Below, piece after piece: positions 43,454 through 53,056 of a DNA stretch of 64,000 nt. The notes under the pieces are model-generated. The model was given only the letters and a program-made list of their open reading frames with translations. It did not search any database and was not told the DNA's origin. Each line of letters opens with the position of its first letter. Positions within the stretch are counted from its first letter, which is position 1. Made by a program: the position numbers and the translations under genes. This stretch comes from Roseimicrobium gellanilyticum (GTDB lineage: Bacteria > Verrucomicrobiota > Verrucomicrobiia > Verrucomicrobiales > Verrucomicrobiaceae): positions 124,001 to 188,000 of the forward strand of contig NZ_QNRR01000003.1 in assembly GCF_003315205.1 (NCBI RefSeq), in the 5' to 3' direction.

Positions 43454-44005
43454 ATGTCTCCAGTCCGTATCGGTCTCATCCGCCACTTCGAAGTGAAACA
43501 TCCCTTCCCCACCGGCTGGATGACGTGGAATGATCTGGCAGCCTGGCGTGAAGTGTATGAGAGGACGGAGGTGACCCCGAATCCCATCGACCTGGGCGGC
43601 ATCGCCTGGAGCCGTTGTATTTCCAGTGATCTGCCACGCGCCTACACCACTGCAAAGGCGGCATTCACTGGAGACATCCTGCAATTGTCCGAACTTCGCG
43701 AGCCGCAACTGGATGCCTTCCGCACCGGCAATCTCAAGCTGCCGTACCCTCTTTGGAAATGGGTCCTGCGCCTCGCGTGGATGACCTCCCACTCGTCCCA
43801 ACGAAACGCCAAACTCTCTTTCATGGCCAAAGTGAAGCAGGTCACCGAGACCGTGCTCACCCACGTGCAGGAGGACACTCTCATCGTGAGCCACGCTGGC
43901 GTGATGATGTTCCTGCGCAAGGAACTCGTGAAACTCGGCTTTGCTGGGCCGGGCTTCAAGATTGCGGAGAATGGGAAGCTGTATGTGTTTGAGAGGAGGG
44001 GATAG
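43454..44005 (+). CDS. Histidine phosphatase family protein
   Basis: The 183-residue protein has the phosphoglycerate-mutase-like layout: LIRHFEVK with the catalytic histidine, RCISSDLPRAYTTA with the second phosphate-binding arginine, and TLIVSHAGVMMFL with the second histidine. The usual RHG is RHF here. Substrate unknown. The start is set by the family motif near residue 8. Confidence 0.87.
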   Translation: MSPVRIGLIRHFEVKHPFPTGWMTWNDLAAWREVYERTEVTPNPIDLGGIAWSRCISSDLPRAYTTAKAAFTGDILQLSELREPQLDAFRTGNLKLPYPLWKWVLRLAWMTSHSSQRNAKLSFMAKVKQVTETVLTHVQEDTLIVSHAGVMMFLRKELVKLGFAGPGFKIAENGKLYVFERRG

Positions 44006-44100
44006 TCTCCCACTCTTGAACAGATCGGAGCGCTGGGTGCATCGACTTCCGAGCAAGCGCCATCGAATTTATCGATGCGACAATCAAGTTCGCGAGAGCC

Positions 44101-44469
44101 ATGCTCCGCAACATCCCCATGCTCCTCCGCCGCATCATTCCACTGTTCGCCATACTGCTATGTGGTCTTTGGCTATTGGCGGCCTACTGCCTTGTCCCGG
44201 ACCGATATGGATACAACGTTGTGGCTGCCATTCTTGGAGTGGAGGTGCTGATTCTGATTTTCGCCATCATCTGCGTCATCTTCAGCGCCCATCGACGGCT
44301 TTCATGGTCACTTACGCTGAGCCTGCTTTCAGTTGCGCCGCTACACTATTGGGGAGCTGGCGTAAATGCACCGGTATGCGACCTATTGTTTCTTCCTCCC
44401 CTTGGTGCGATTTTGGCTGCCAGCATCTGGTCCTTCGTCACGGCACATATGCATCGTACTGCCGTATGA
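44101..44469 (+). CDS. Membrane protein of unknown function
   Basis: A 122-residue protein with four hydrophobic segments and no named domain. It ends 114 bases before the convergent stop of the 902-residue protein; a palindromic repeat lies between them. Confidence 0.6.
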   Translation: MLRNIPMLLRRIIPLFAILLCGLWLLAAYCLVPDRYGYNVVAAILGVEVLILIFAIICVIFSAHRRLSWSLTLSLLSVAPLHYWGAGVNAPVCDLLFLPPLGAILAASIWSFVTAHMHRTAV

Positions 44470-44549
44470 TTCTCAAAAGGGCTGAATCATGCTGCACGAG
44501 CAGGCATGAGCGCGGAGTCGGATATCCTGTGGAGTTGTGAACAACCAGC

Positions 44550-44577
44550 GTAGAAGGCTTCTGGAGGAACCTTCTAC
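44550..44577. repeat. Palindromic gtagaagg...ccttctac repeat
   Basis: An 8-bp stem (gtagaagg / ccttctac) encloses cttctggaggaa. It lies between two convergent genes and is related to the inverted pair at 56994-57018 and 57122-57146. It has no T-run, so it is not a standard terminator. Confidence 0.6.
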
Positions 44578-44583
44578 ATTCAC

Positions 44584-47292
44584 TCACTTCCCAACCAGCC
44601 CCAGCGCCACCTTTCCCGCCGCTTCGAAATCGTGCCCTTTGGAGACGATCTTCCCAAAGGCATCAATGACGATGTAGGTGGGAATGCCGCGCACGTCATA
44701 GTCACGACCCGCAGTGGAGTTCTCGCCTCGCAAGGCCACGGGGAAGTTGTAGGTGGGATGCTTTGCGAGGAATTCCTTCACCTCCTGCTCAGGGTAGAAG
44801 GACGTGGTAGCGACGATTTCAATCCCCTTGTCCCGATGTGTTTCCCAGAACTTCTGCACCTTGGGGAAGGCGGCAATGCACGGAGCACACTGGATGCCCC
44901 AGAAGTCGAGGATTCGCACCTTGCCCCTGCCGTGAGCCGCCAGAGGTTCGCAATTCACCCACGTGGTAAACTCCACCTGAGGGGCGGCCTTGCCGATGAG
45001 ATCCACAGGATCGAGAGGATAGGCTGGCGTTTCCTCCATCTTGCCCGGCAGGGCGATTTTCACGTCCTTCATGCCGGTCTTGATCCGCACTTCCCTCTCC
45101 ACCTTTTGCCCACTGCCATTGAGCGTTTCGGCTTTCAGGGTAAACCACCCATTCACGATGCCGGAGAGTTTGAATCGACCCTCCTTGTCCGTTGCCGTCT
45201 TCCGACCGCGTTCGAAGGATTCCACCTTGGCCGCGGGCACCGGATTTCCGGCTGCATCCACCACCATACCGCTCACCTCGCCATCGGCAGCTGGAAAGGT
45301 CAGCTTCACCTCAGCGTCTCCCCCCTTGACCCACTCGCCCACTTCCGACGTGGACTCCTCCTTCTCAAGGGTGGCACGCAGATGCACGTATCCTTTGGCC
45401 AGGCCCTCAATGCGGAATTGTCCCCGCTCATCTGTGCGAGCCTGGGTACTGCGCTGACCCTCGCCAGTCGCATACACCTGTATCCCCTCCACCGGCTTTC
45501 CAGCGGAGTCCATGAGCACTCCCGCCACAAATGTGTTTGCCTTCTTCAAGGCGAACTTCAGTTCCGTGGTGCCTGTCTTCTTCACCGTCTGGCTGCGCAA
45601 AGCGCCATTGCCAAGGCCTTCCGCCTTGCAGAAAAAAGTGGCGCTTTTTTCGCGGGCCCAAAAGCGCGGGAATTCGAATCTCCCCGCGGCATCGCTCTTC
45701 ACGTTCCTCACCACGGGTCCGGAGTAGGAAACGGGTTCAGGAAGGTACCAGCTGACTTCCGCTCCCGCCACCGGCTTGCCATCCTCATCCACCACGGTTC
45801 CGACCACCTTGCCCCAATTCTCGCGGAGTTGCAGCGTCAGGGTCTGCCCCGGGACCACCAGCATGATGTCAGACATCGTCCTGGCATCATAGGCGAGCAC
45901 AGCTTCCTGCGTGGCGCCCTTCTCCCGGGTGAACGAGAACTCTCCCGATTTATCCGTCATCACAGTGGCAGGGAAATGCCTGCCTCCATGTCCCAGCATG
46001 AAAACCTGCGCATGCTCCACCGGTTTGCCTTCCTCATTCACCACGACACCCATGATGTGGTCCTCGGGCTTCACAGGCTGGAGCTTGAAGGCGACCGTTT
46101 TGCGCTCGCCGCCCTTCAACTCGACGGACAGGATATCTCCGCCTCCCGGGGGATGGTAACCCTTTCCCGGATAACGCATGGATCGGTAGTAGAGATCGTG
46201 CTTTCCAGCGGCGAGGCGAAACTTCAGTGGTTCCTCAATCACCTTGCCAGTCTCCGCGTCCAGCACCTCACCGGTGACATACGCTGCCTCCGTCGCCACC
46301 AGGTCTCCCAGGTCGGTGACCTTGCCAGCGCTGACGGTCACGCCTTCCTTCTCCGCGCCTATCCACCGCCGAAAATAGGGTGGCTCGGTGTCATAGTGAA
46401 GCGTGTAGGTCGATGGAGGAATGCTGGAGATGGTGAACTCGCCCTGGTCATTGGCCTTCACTTCATCACCGTGCGCGGTCACATAACGCCCCTGACTCAC
46501 GCCCTCAATGATCGAGACCATGCTTCCGCTGGCAGGCGTGCCATCCGGGAGAAGGATGCGGCCTCGGATGGAACCCGGCTCCGTGAGTCGCAGGGTGGGC
46601 TGCGAACCATCCATCTTGATCTGCGAGGCGATCTCGTACCGACCAGGGAATTGTGCCCAGCGCGAGTCTCCATGTTTCAGATGCACCGAAGCGCCTTGCG
46701 GAAGCCGGGAAATGCGCAACCTCCCCTGGGCATCGGTGCGGGCTCGCCAGAAATGGTCTGGCAACTGGCTCGTCTCGACATAAAGGTCCGGTATCGGAAG
46801 GTTCCCTGTCTTTCTAGGAATCATCACGGTGCGGACCCAACACTCCAGGTCAGCCGCGGGTTTACCATCAGGGGTGAGGACGGTGGCCTGGAGTTCCGAC
46901 GCTGGCACGATCGAGATCGAATGTTTTTCCGGTGAAGGCAGAGGTGGGTTGTGGGTCACCATGCCAAAACCGCAGCCCTGCTCCCCCGCATCCACCACCA
47001 AGGCAGCATAGAAATACTTCCAGTGACCTGGCGGCGTGTAAGACGTGCGGAAGGAGCCTTGCGGATCCGTCGTACCCTGCGCGATGATGGGCGCATCCAG
47101 AAGGCGATCCCGCATGGGAAAGCAGTCCACATACACCTTCGCACCAGGCACCGGTTTTCCTTCTACGGAGAGGACTTCACAGACAATGGGCACAGGTGCG
47201 GCCTTTGTATCTCCCGCTTCTTGCGCTGGCAGAGATGCCATCACCAATCCACAGGCAGTGAAGATCACGCGGTGTATTCTCATGGGCGACAT
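44584..47292 (-). CDS. Multi-domain carboxypeptidase-regulatory protein with C-terminal thioredoxin
   Basis: The 902-residue protein has a signal peptide (to about residue 22, ending LPAQEA). About eight carboxypeptidase-regulatory-like beta-sandwich modules follow, recognisable by repeated VVDEDGKPVAGAEV-type strands. A C-terminal TlpA-like thioredoxin domain carries the CAPC active site in WGIQCAPCIAAFP and ends with GIPTYIVID, the cis-proline region. It is probably periplasmic or outer-membrane associated. The thioredoxin part suggests redox function. The Start Met at 47292 or 47283 is uncertain. Confidence 0.84.
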   Translation of the reverse strand: MSPMRIHRVIFTACGLVMASLPAQEAGDTKAAPVPIVCEVLSVEGKPVPGAKVYVDCFPMRDRLLDAPIIAQGTTDPQGSFRTSYTPPGHWKYFYAALVVDAGEQGCGFGMVTHNPPLPSPEKHSISIVPASELQATVLTPDGKPAADLECWVRTVMIPRKTGNLPIPDLYVETSQLPDHFWRARTDAQGRLRISRLPQGASVHLKHGDSRWAQFPGRYEIASQIKMDGSQPTLRLTEPGSIRGRILLPDGTPASGSMVSIIEGVSQGRYVTAHGDEVKANDQGEFTISSIPPSTYTLHYDTEPPYFRRWIGAEKEGVTVSAGKVTDLGDLVATEAAYVTGEVLDAETGKVIEEPLKFRLAAGKHDLYYRSMRYPGKGYHPPGGGDILSVELKGGERKTVAFKLQPVKPEDHIMGVVVNEEGKPVEHAQVFMLGHGGRHFPATVMTDKSGEFSFTREKGATQEAVLAYDARTMSDIMLVVPGQTLTLQLRENWGKVVGTVVDEDGKPVAGAEVSWYLPEPVSYSGPVVRNVKSDAAGRFEFPRFWAREKSATFFCKAEGLGNGALRSQTVKKTGTTELKFALKKANTFVAGVLMDSAGKPVEGIQVYATGEGQRSTQARTDERGQFRIEGLAKGYVHLRATLEKEESTSEVGEWVKGGDAEVKLTFPAADGEVSGMVVDAAGNPVPAAKVESFERGRKTATDKEGRFKLSGIVNGWFTLKAETLNGSGQKVEREVRIKTGMKDVKIALPGKMEETPAYPLDPVDLIGKAAPQVEFTTWVNCEPLAAHGRGKVRILDFWGIQCAPCIAAFPKVQKFWETHRDKGIEIVATTSFYPEQEVKEFLAKHPTYNFPVALRGENSTAGRDYDVRGIPTYIVIDAFGKIVSKGHDFEAAGKVALGLVGK

Positions 47293-47429
47293 CACAACAG
47301 TTTTTTCCGCACGCTGCAAGAGTTCCCGAGATTCGGAAGGGATGAGGAATGATGCCGGACTGAATGAAGCCGGTAGCAGCCTCAGATAGCGACACCAGTA
47401 GTCCGCAGGCTCTTACCCAAGTCAGCTGC

Positions 47430-48449
47430 TCATTTACGACTCCGCGCAGCAATCGCTGGTGTCATGAGCACCAGATTGCCCGCCGTCTCCTTCTGATCCA
47501 GTGCGATGATGGCCTGCCCTTTTGGTGTGAAGGCGAGCCCCTCAGGCTTGCCATCCACACCATCGAGCTCCCAAACGGCAACACACGAGGCCTCATCGCT
47601 GTCAGGGGACAAGGTGTCGATGCGGGCCACAGTGCGGGACTTGTCACTGAGCAGATAAAGATTCCCATCCGGGCCTGTCTCGAGGTCGCTGAAATCTTCA
47701 CACGCATCAGCGAGCAAACCATCCGGCTCCCAGACGGCCAGCGCCACATATTCATGATCGCCGGTCGTCACCTCCCAGCGGACGCCATTGTGCAACAAGC
47801 CACCTTTTGTCACGCCGAGTGGCGCTTCGCCAGGGGGGCCGAATTCAATCAGTGCCGCGGGCTTTTTCTCCTTAGCCACGAGCAGGTGTCCATTCGGCAA
47901 AAGCACTGCGCCCTCGCCACATGATCCGTCGGAGTTCCATTCTTTGGCGACCTTCCTGAAGTCCTCACCCACCGACAACTCAAACGATGCGACCACAGTA
48001 GCATCTCCGCCATGGAGGTCGACCAACTCAGCTCGCGCAGGCCACTCCTGCAACAGCAACACCCTCCCGGTACCATCCGTGCAGATGGCCTCGATCTGCG
48101 GATCGCTGGCGGGAATCTTCGAACCTGGCAACGCAGCGATATCGAGGTATTCCCACTCCAGCTTCTGTGTTTGCTTGCGGTTCAAGCGTACCCTGGCCAA
48201 TCGCGCATGCCGGTCACCGATGGCCATGAGCCACATCTGTTCCTTGGAGCCACGACTGAGACAGATGCCGGAAACTTCGTGCAGATCCACGCTCTCCTGG
48301 CGCTCCACGGTCAGGGTACCGCGTTCACGTCCTTGCTTCCCGGCCTGCTTTTTCGCTTTCTTCTTGTCGGACTTCTTCTTTCCCGGCTTCTTCCCGTGGG
48401 CGGTCTTGTTGCCCTTCACCTTCTTTTTGGTCGCCGGCTTCTTCTTCAT
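47430..48449 (-). CDS. SdiA-regulated-like beta-propeller protein with lysine-rich N-terminus
   Basis: The 339-residue protein has a very lysine-rich first 40 residues (KKK, KSDKKKAKKQ patterns), then a propeller-like domain with repeats such as HEVSGICLS, QIEAICTDGTGRVLLLQE, GNLYLLSDKSRTVARID and PEGLAFTPKGQAIIALDQ. These resemble SdiA-regulated or phytase-like esterase propellers. The start is uncertain: ATGs at 48536, 48515 and 48449 are in frame, none with a clear signal peptide. The basic tail could bind nucleic acid, polyphosphate or the cell surface. Confidence 0.68.
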   Translation of the reverse strand: MKKKPATKKKVKGNKTAHGKKPGKKKSDKKKAKKQAGKQGRERGTLTVERQESVDLHEVSGICLSRGSKEQMWLMAIGDRHARLARVRLNRKQTQKLEWEYLDIAALPGSKIPASDPQIEAICTDGTGRVLLLQEWPARAELVDLHGGDATVVASFELSVGEDFRKVAKEWNSDGSCGEGAVLLPNGHLLVAKEKKPAALIEFGPPGEAPLGVTKGGLLHNGVRWEVTTGDHEYVALAVWEPDGLLADACEDFSDLETGPDGNLYLLSDKSRTVARIDTLSPDSDEASCVAVWELDGVDGKPEGLAFTPKGQAIIALDQKETAGNLVLMTPAIAARSRK

Positions 48450-48812
48450 AAGACTGGGGAGGGAAGATGACGTTGCTGCGTGGGCTGCGGGTGCAGTGCC
48501 GGACGGCAGGAGCATGGGCTCGCGGCTTTTTTCCACGCACAGCGTGACAGCTTCGCGAGGGCTCTACAAGGCAAGAGACATGCCAAGGTGGAGACCGCGC
48601 AGGGAAGCGACAGCAAAGAAACGAGTCATATTGACACACGCTCCGCGCGCCACTCCAAGCCAGTATGCGTCACTTTATCTCACATTCAAGAACAACCAAC
48701 ACGATTCAATTCTTTATAAATCGTTCGTTACAAGCCGAAAATGCGGTTGTCGTCGCCTTTGGCATGTCCAATGCGTCCCTATGAGGTGTACACCACTCGA
48801 TCCAAATCAACA
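48450..48812. promoter_or_regulatory. AT-rich leader before the Hsp20 genes
   Basis: From about 48640 to 48800 the sequence is clearly more AT-rich than its surroundings. It holds a ttgaca at 48631-48636 and a tataaa at 48715-48720, but these are not at standard spacing, so the promoter is only approximate. The rest of the interval up to 48536 may belong to the propeller gene's 5' end. Confidence 0.35.
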
Positions 48813-49244
48813 ATGCGATTTACCGCCATGAAACTTACGAACTACAATCCCTTCGGCCTCACTCGTGCGGACCTCAATGACTGGTTCCAGCACCCGCTGG
48901 CAGGCTTCCCGTCCCTGTCCCGATTCTTCAGCATGGATTCCCCGCTGGGGCGCCTCGCGGCTGATGTCCATGAGGACAAGGACAACTTCTACGCCTCCTT
49001 TGAGGTGCCCGGTGTGAAGAAGGAGGACGTGAAGGTCGAGCTCAACGACCGCCTCCTGAGTGTCACCGTGACCAAGAAGGACAAGAGTGGCGAGCAGGAG
49101 TCCAGCTACACCTCCACCCGGTCCATCTCGGTGCCGGAAAGCGTGAAGGCAGACGCCATCTCCGCGAAAATCGAGGACGGCATCCTGACGGTCACCCTGC
49201 CCAAGGGCGAGGACCGCAAGGGGCGCAGCATCGAGATCGCATAG
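48813..49244 (+). CDS. Hsp20/alpha-crystallin small heat-shock protein 1
   Basis: The 143-residue protein has the alpha-crystallin domain: ADVHEDKDNFYASFEVPGV, DVKVELNDRLLSVTV and the C-terminal GILTVTLPKGEDRKGRSIEIA with an I-x-I-like end. Such proteins form oligomers that hold unfolding proteins. Start may be 48813 or 48828. A second Hsp20 gene follows after 128 bases. Confidence 0.93.
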   Translation: MRFTAMKLTNYNPFGLTRADLNDWFQHPLAGFPSLSRFFSMDSPLGRLAADVHEDKDNFYASFEVPGVKKEDVKVELNDRLLSVTVTKKDKSGEQESSYTSTRSISVPESVKADAISAKIEDGILTVTLPKGEDRKGRSIEIA

Positions 49245-49372
49245 GCATCGTCCATGCCCGATACCTGACTGGGGAGGCGCCGTACACCGGCTCTTCCCGG
49301 CCAGGAAGCTCATCGAACCTTTCCGACTTTGTCATCATTCCACCCTTCCAACATTCCATTCAAAACCCATCC

Positions 49373-49759
49373 ATGAATACCTGCACTACTTCCGCCTGCG
49401 CTCCCGCCACCACCAGCTCGACTCCGGCTACGGAGCATCTTGTGAAACCCCGCTATGACGTACGCTCCAGCAAGGACGCGTACGAAGTGCGAGTCGAGCT
49501 ACCTGGCGTGCGCAAAGGCGACGTGAAACTCGACTTCGAGCGCGGACTTCTCACTCTGAAAGCCCAGCGCCAGAGCACCGCCCAAGAAGGCTGGCAGACG
49601 CTCCACCGTGAGCTCAACCGCCTGAACTATGGGCTCCAGCTCCGCGTGAACGCCCCTGTCGACCAGGTCGCCTTCACCGCCAAGCTTGAGGATGGCGTGC
49701 TCACCGTGACGCTGCCCGTCAAGGAAGCTGCCAAGCCCCGCACCATCGAGATCGGCTGA
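49373..49759 (+). CDS. Hsp20/alpha-crystallin small heat-shock protein 2
   Basis: The 128-residue protein has a Thr/Ser/Ala-rich N-terminal arm followed by the alpha-crystallin domain: KPRYDVRSSKDAYEVRVELPGV and LEDGVLTVTLPVKEAAKPRTIEIG. It is clearly paralogous to the preceding gene but with a shorter N-terminus, and the two probably form a stress operon. A strong terminator follows 34 bases after its stop. Confidence 0.93.
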   Translation: MNTCTTSACAPATTSSTPATEHLVKPRYDVRSSKDAYEVRVELPGVRKGDVKLDFERGLLTLKAQRQSTAQEGWQTLHRELNRLNYGLQLRVNAPVDQVAFTAKLEDGVLTVTLPVKEAAKPRTIEIG

Positions 49760-49793
49760 CCCCAAGAAAAGAATAGAAACCCCGGTCCCCCGC

Positions 49794-49823
49794 CCCGCGG
49801 CATGCAAATGCCGCGGGCTTTTT
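49794..49823 (+). terminator. Rho-independent terminator after the Hsp20 genes
   Basis: A 10-bp perfect stem (arms 49794-49803 and 49808-49817) with a GCAA loop is followed by CTTTTT. It lies between the second Hsp20 gene and the convergent terC stop. Confidence 0.9.
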
Positions 49824-49865
49824 GCGTTGATGCGGTGGGCTCGGATGGAGAAGCCTTCTATGAAG

Positions 49866-50669
49866 TTACTTCGCTGCGTTTGCTGCCTTCATCGCCTCAC
49901 GCTTCTTCGCCCTCTTGCTAGCCACGCGGATGTTCAGGATCTCCACGAAGACCGAGAAGGCCATGGCGAAGTAGATGTAGTTCTTCAGGTGGAGGTCGTG
50001 CGCCTTCTCAGTGGCCAGACCTTCGATCATCAGCATCACACCAATAAGGATGAGGAAGCTGAGCGCCAGCATCTTCACGGTGGGGTGCTTGTTGATGAAA
50101 TCGCTCACCGACCCGGCGAAGACCATCATGAAGATGACCGCAATGACCACGGCAATAATCATGACCATGATGCTCTGCGCCATGCCGGCCGCGGTAATCA
50201 CGGAGTCCAGGGAGAAAACAATGTCCAGCATGGTGATCTGCACCAGGATGGGTCCCAGAGCAGCGTGCTTCGGCGCGCTGGCTTCCACATCACCTTCGGG
50301 GTCACCTTCAATCTTGTGGTGGATTTCCTTCGTCGCCTTGAAGAGGAGGAACAAGCCGCCAAAGATGAGGATGAGATCCTTCCCGGAGAAGCCGTGACCC
50401 ATGATCGTGAAGAGGTCATTCTTCAGGGACATCACCCACGTGATGGAGAAGAGGAGCAGGATGCGCATGATCATGGCCAGCGCCAGACCAATGAAACGCG
50501 CCTTGGGCTGCTGCTCCTTGGGCAGCTTGTCCACCAGGATGCTGATGAAGACGATGTTGTCGATTCCCAGCACCACCTCCATCACTGTGAGGGTAAGAAG
50601 TGCGATCCACGCCTCCGGCTGGTTGATCCAAGAGGTGTCAAAAGCGCTGAGAGCAGCAAGCAGTTCCAT
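49866..50669 (-). CDS. TerC family integral membrane protein
   Basis: The 267-residue protein has seven predicted membrane helices and the family motifs VMEVVLGIDNIVFISIL near the N-terminus and TMLDIVFSLDSVI in the middle. The paired aspartates in these motifs are thought to bind metal. TerC relatives are linked to tellurite resistance, manganese export or membrane protein metalation. The ATG at 50669 gives the usual start. Confidence 0.92.
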   Translation of the reverse strand: MELLAALSAFDTSWINQPEAWIALLTLTVMEVVLGIDNIVFISILVDKLPKEQQPKARFIGLALAMIMRILLLFSITWVMSLKNDLFTIMGHGFSGKDLILIFGGLFLLFKATKEIHHKIEGDPEGDVEASAPKHAALGPILVQITMLDIVFSLDSVITAAGMAQSIMVMIIAVVIAVIFMMVFAGSVSDFINKHPTVKMLALSFLILIGVMLMIEGLATEKAHDLHLKNYIYFAMAFSVFVEILNIRVASKRAKKREAMKAANAAK

Positions 50670-50881
50670 GGCGGCCGAGAGTAGCGAGGCTGCGCCGCTG
50701 GGCAACGAAATATAAGCGTCCCTACCCGCGCATCCGCGCCACCCATGACTGCTGGAGCAGACCGGCGAGAGCTACTCGCCGCAATTTGGGATCAAGGGGA
50801 CCGGCTCACCCGCAGCAGTCTGCCTCATGCCTTGCGCGACGGACCCTCCCGCGCCTATGTCTTGTCATGCCCCGTCCTCCC

Positions 50882-53056
50882 ATGTCACCTGACTCCCGCG
50901 CCACCCTGCGAGGGGTGGTGGAGCGCGTGACGTTTCACACGGAGGAAACCGGCTACTGCATCCTGAAGGTGCGCCCCGAAAAGGGAGGCGGGGGCGAACT
51001 CGTGACCGTGCTGGGCAACACCCCACGCGTAGTACCCGGAGAGGAAATTGAGGCCCGCGGTGCCTGGGTGCAAAACGCGGAGTACGGCCGCCAATTCAAA
51101 GCTGAGCACATGAAGCTGGCGCGGCCCAAATCTCTCGACGGCCTCGTGCACTACCTCGGCAGCGGGCTCATTGAAGGCATCGGCTCGAAGTACGCGAAAC
51201 GCATCGTGGACAAATTCGGCACGGAAGTCTTCGACATCATTGAGAACACTTCCGCGCGGCTGCAGGAGGTGGAGGGCATCGGCAAGAAGCGTCGCACAGA
51301 GATTCGTGACTCGTGGATGAAGCAAAAGGCGGTGCACAGCATCATGGTCTTCCTCCATGAGCAGGGCATCAGCACCTCTCGCGCCCTGCGCATCTACAAG
51401 ACCTACGGGGAGGAGGCGGTGCAGGTGCTGCAGCAGAATCCCTACCGGCTCGCGGCAGACATCCACGGAGTGGGATTCAAGACGGCGGACAGCATCGCTG
51501 CGCAAATGGGCATGGCGAAGGATGCACCCCCGCGCATCCGCGCCGGCATTCTCTATGCGCTGGATGAGGCCTCTGGCTCCGGACACACCTGCCTGCCACG
51601 ACCTCTCCTGCTGGAGAATGCCGCAAAGATGCTCGATGCTGCACTGGAGCTGGTAGAGCTGCAACTCGAAGGCCTGCTCGCCGCTGCGGAAGTGGTGCAA
51701 GAACACATCGGGGGTGAAGAGCGCGTGTTCCTGGCCACACTGCACCACGCGGAGAAGAGGGTAGCCATGCGTTTGCGCACGCTGCTGGAGCGCCCCGCAA
51801 CTCATCCACCGATGGATGAAGACAAGGCCATCGCCTGGTGCCAGCAGAAGACCGGGCTGGCACTCGCGGAGAGCCAGCAGCGCGCGGTGAAAGAGGCTCT
51901 GCGACAGCGGATGCTCATCATCACCGGCGGCCCGGGCGTGGGGAAGACGACGATCGTAAATACGGTGCTCACCATCCTGCGCGCCAAGAAGGTGCGCACG
52001 GTGCTAGCCGCACCCACGGGCCGCGCAGCGCAGCGCCTCGGCGAGAGCACCGGTCTGGAGGCACGCACGCTGCACCGCCTGCTGGAGTACCAGGGTGAAG
52101 GCGTCTGGGGTCGCAACCAGAACAAACGCCTCGATGGCGACCTCTTCGTCATCGACGAGTGCTCCATGGTGGACACGCAGCTCATGTCCCGCCTGCTGGA
52201 TGCCCTGCCGGAGGAGGCGCATCTGTTGCTTGTGGGAGATGCAGACCAGCTCCCCAGCGTGGGTGCGGGTGCGGTGCTGCATGACTGCATCAGCAGTGAT
52301 GTGGTGCCCGTGGTGAAGCTCACCGAAATTTTCCGCCAGGCTGCGCAGAGCCGCATCATCACCGCGGCGCACAGCATCAATCACGGTCTGATGCCAGACC
52401 TGAAACCTTCAGCGGAAGCGGACTTCTTCTTCCTGGAGCGCAACAGTGGCGAGGAGATTCAGCAGACCATCGTGCAGCTCATGAAAGAGCGCCTGCCCGC
52501 GCGGTATGGTTTCGACCCTGCGAAAGACATCCAGGTGCTATGCCCCATGAACCGCCAGCTTCTCGGCACACGCGCTTTTAACGAAGTGCTGCAGGATGCG
52601 CTGAATGCCGGACACGAGATGCAATTCGAAGTGGAGCGCTTCGGCATCAAATACCGAGCCGGTGACAAGGTCATCCAAACGCGAAACAACTACGACAAGG
52701 GTGTCTTCAATGGGGACATCGGTCACATCCGCACCGTCGAGAGCGAGCCGGTAAAAATCACTGTGGCGTTCGATGACCTGCTGGTGGAGTACGAGCCGGG
52801 TGAATTGGATGAGTTGCAACTCGCCTACGCCATCACCATCCACAAGTCGCAGGGCAGCGAGTTCCCGTGTGTGATCATTCCGCTTGCGATGGCACAGTTC
52901 ATCATGCTGGAGCGCAGTTTGATTTACACTGCGGTCACGCGCGGACGGCGATTGGTAATCGTGGTGGGTGAGCAGAAGGCTCTCGGCACGGCGGTGCGCA
53001 ATGGTGAGGGAAGAAGGAGATATACGGGATTAAGGGAGAGGCTGGGGAAGGGCTAG
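50882..53056 (+). CDS. recD2: RecD2-type ATP-dependent DNA helicase
   Basis: The 724-residue protein has the RecD2 layout: an N-terminal OB-like region (GVVERVTFHTEETGYCILKV), helix-hairpin-helix motifs (SGLIEGIGSKYAKRIV and VEGIGKKRRTEI), and an SF1B helicase core with Walker A GGPGVGKTT at about residue 349, VIDECSMVD (motif II), LVGDADQLPSVGAG, and C-terminal YAITIHKSQGSEFP. RecD2 unwinds DNA 5' to 3' outside RecBCD. An alternative start is 50867. Confidence 0.94.
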   Translation: MSPDSRATLRGVVERVTFHTEETGYCILKVRPEKGGGGELVTVLGNTPRVVPGEEIEARGAWVQNAEYGRQFKAEHMKLARPKSLDGLVHYLGSGLIEGIGSKYAKRIVDKFGTEVFDIIENTSARLQEVEGIGKKRRTEIRDSWMKQKAVHSIMVFLHEQGISTSRALRIYKTYGEEAVQVLQQNPYRLAADIHGVGFKTADSIAAQMGMAKDAPPRIRAGILYALDEASGSGHTCLPRPLLLENAAKMLDAALELVELQLEGLLAAAEVVQEHIGGEERVFLATLHHAEKRVAMRLRTLLERPATHPPMDEDKAIAWCQQKTGLALAESQQRAVKEALRQRMLIITGGPGVGKTTIVNTVLTILRAKKVRTVLAAPTGRAAQRLGESTGLEARTLHRLLEYQGEGVWGRNQNKRLDGDLFVIDECSMVDTQLMSRLLDALPEEAHLLLVGDADQLPSVGAGAVLHDCISSDVVPVVKLTEIFRQAAQSRIITAAHSINHGLMPDLKPSAEADFFFLERNSGEEIQQTIVQLMKERLPARYGFDPAKDIQVLCPMNRQLLGTRAFNEVLQDALNAGHEMQFEVERFGIKYRAGDKVIQTRNNYDKGVFNGDIGHIRTVESEPVKITVAFDDLLVEYEPGELDELQLAYAITIHKSQGSEFPCVIIPLAMAQFIMLERSLIYTAVTRGRRLVIVVGEQKALGTAVRNGEGRRRYTGLRERLGKG

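Noticed and set aside
44632-46935. 767-codon plus-strand frame opposite the carboxypeptidase-regulatory/thioredoxin gene
   Set aside because: The product is His/Arg/Leu-rich without any motif, whereas the minus-strand protein has repeated domains, a signal peptide and a CAPC site.
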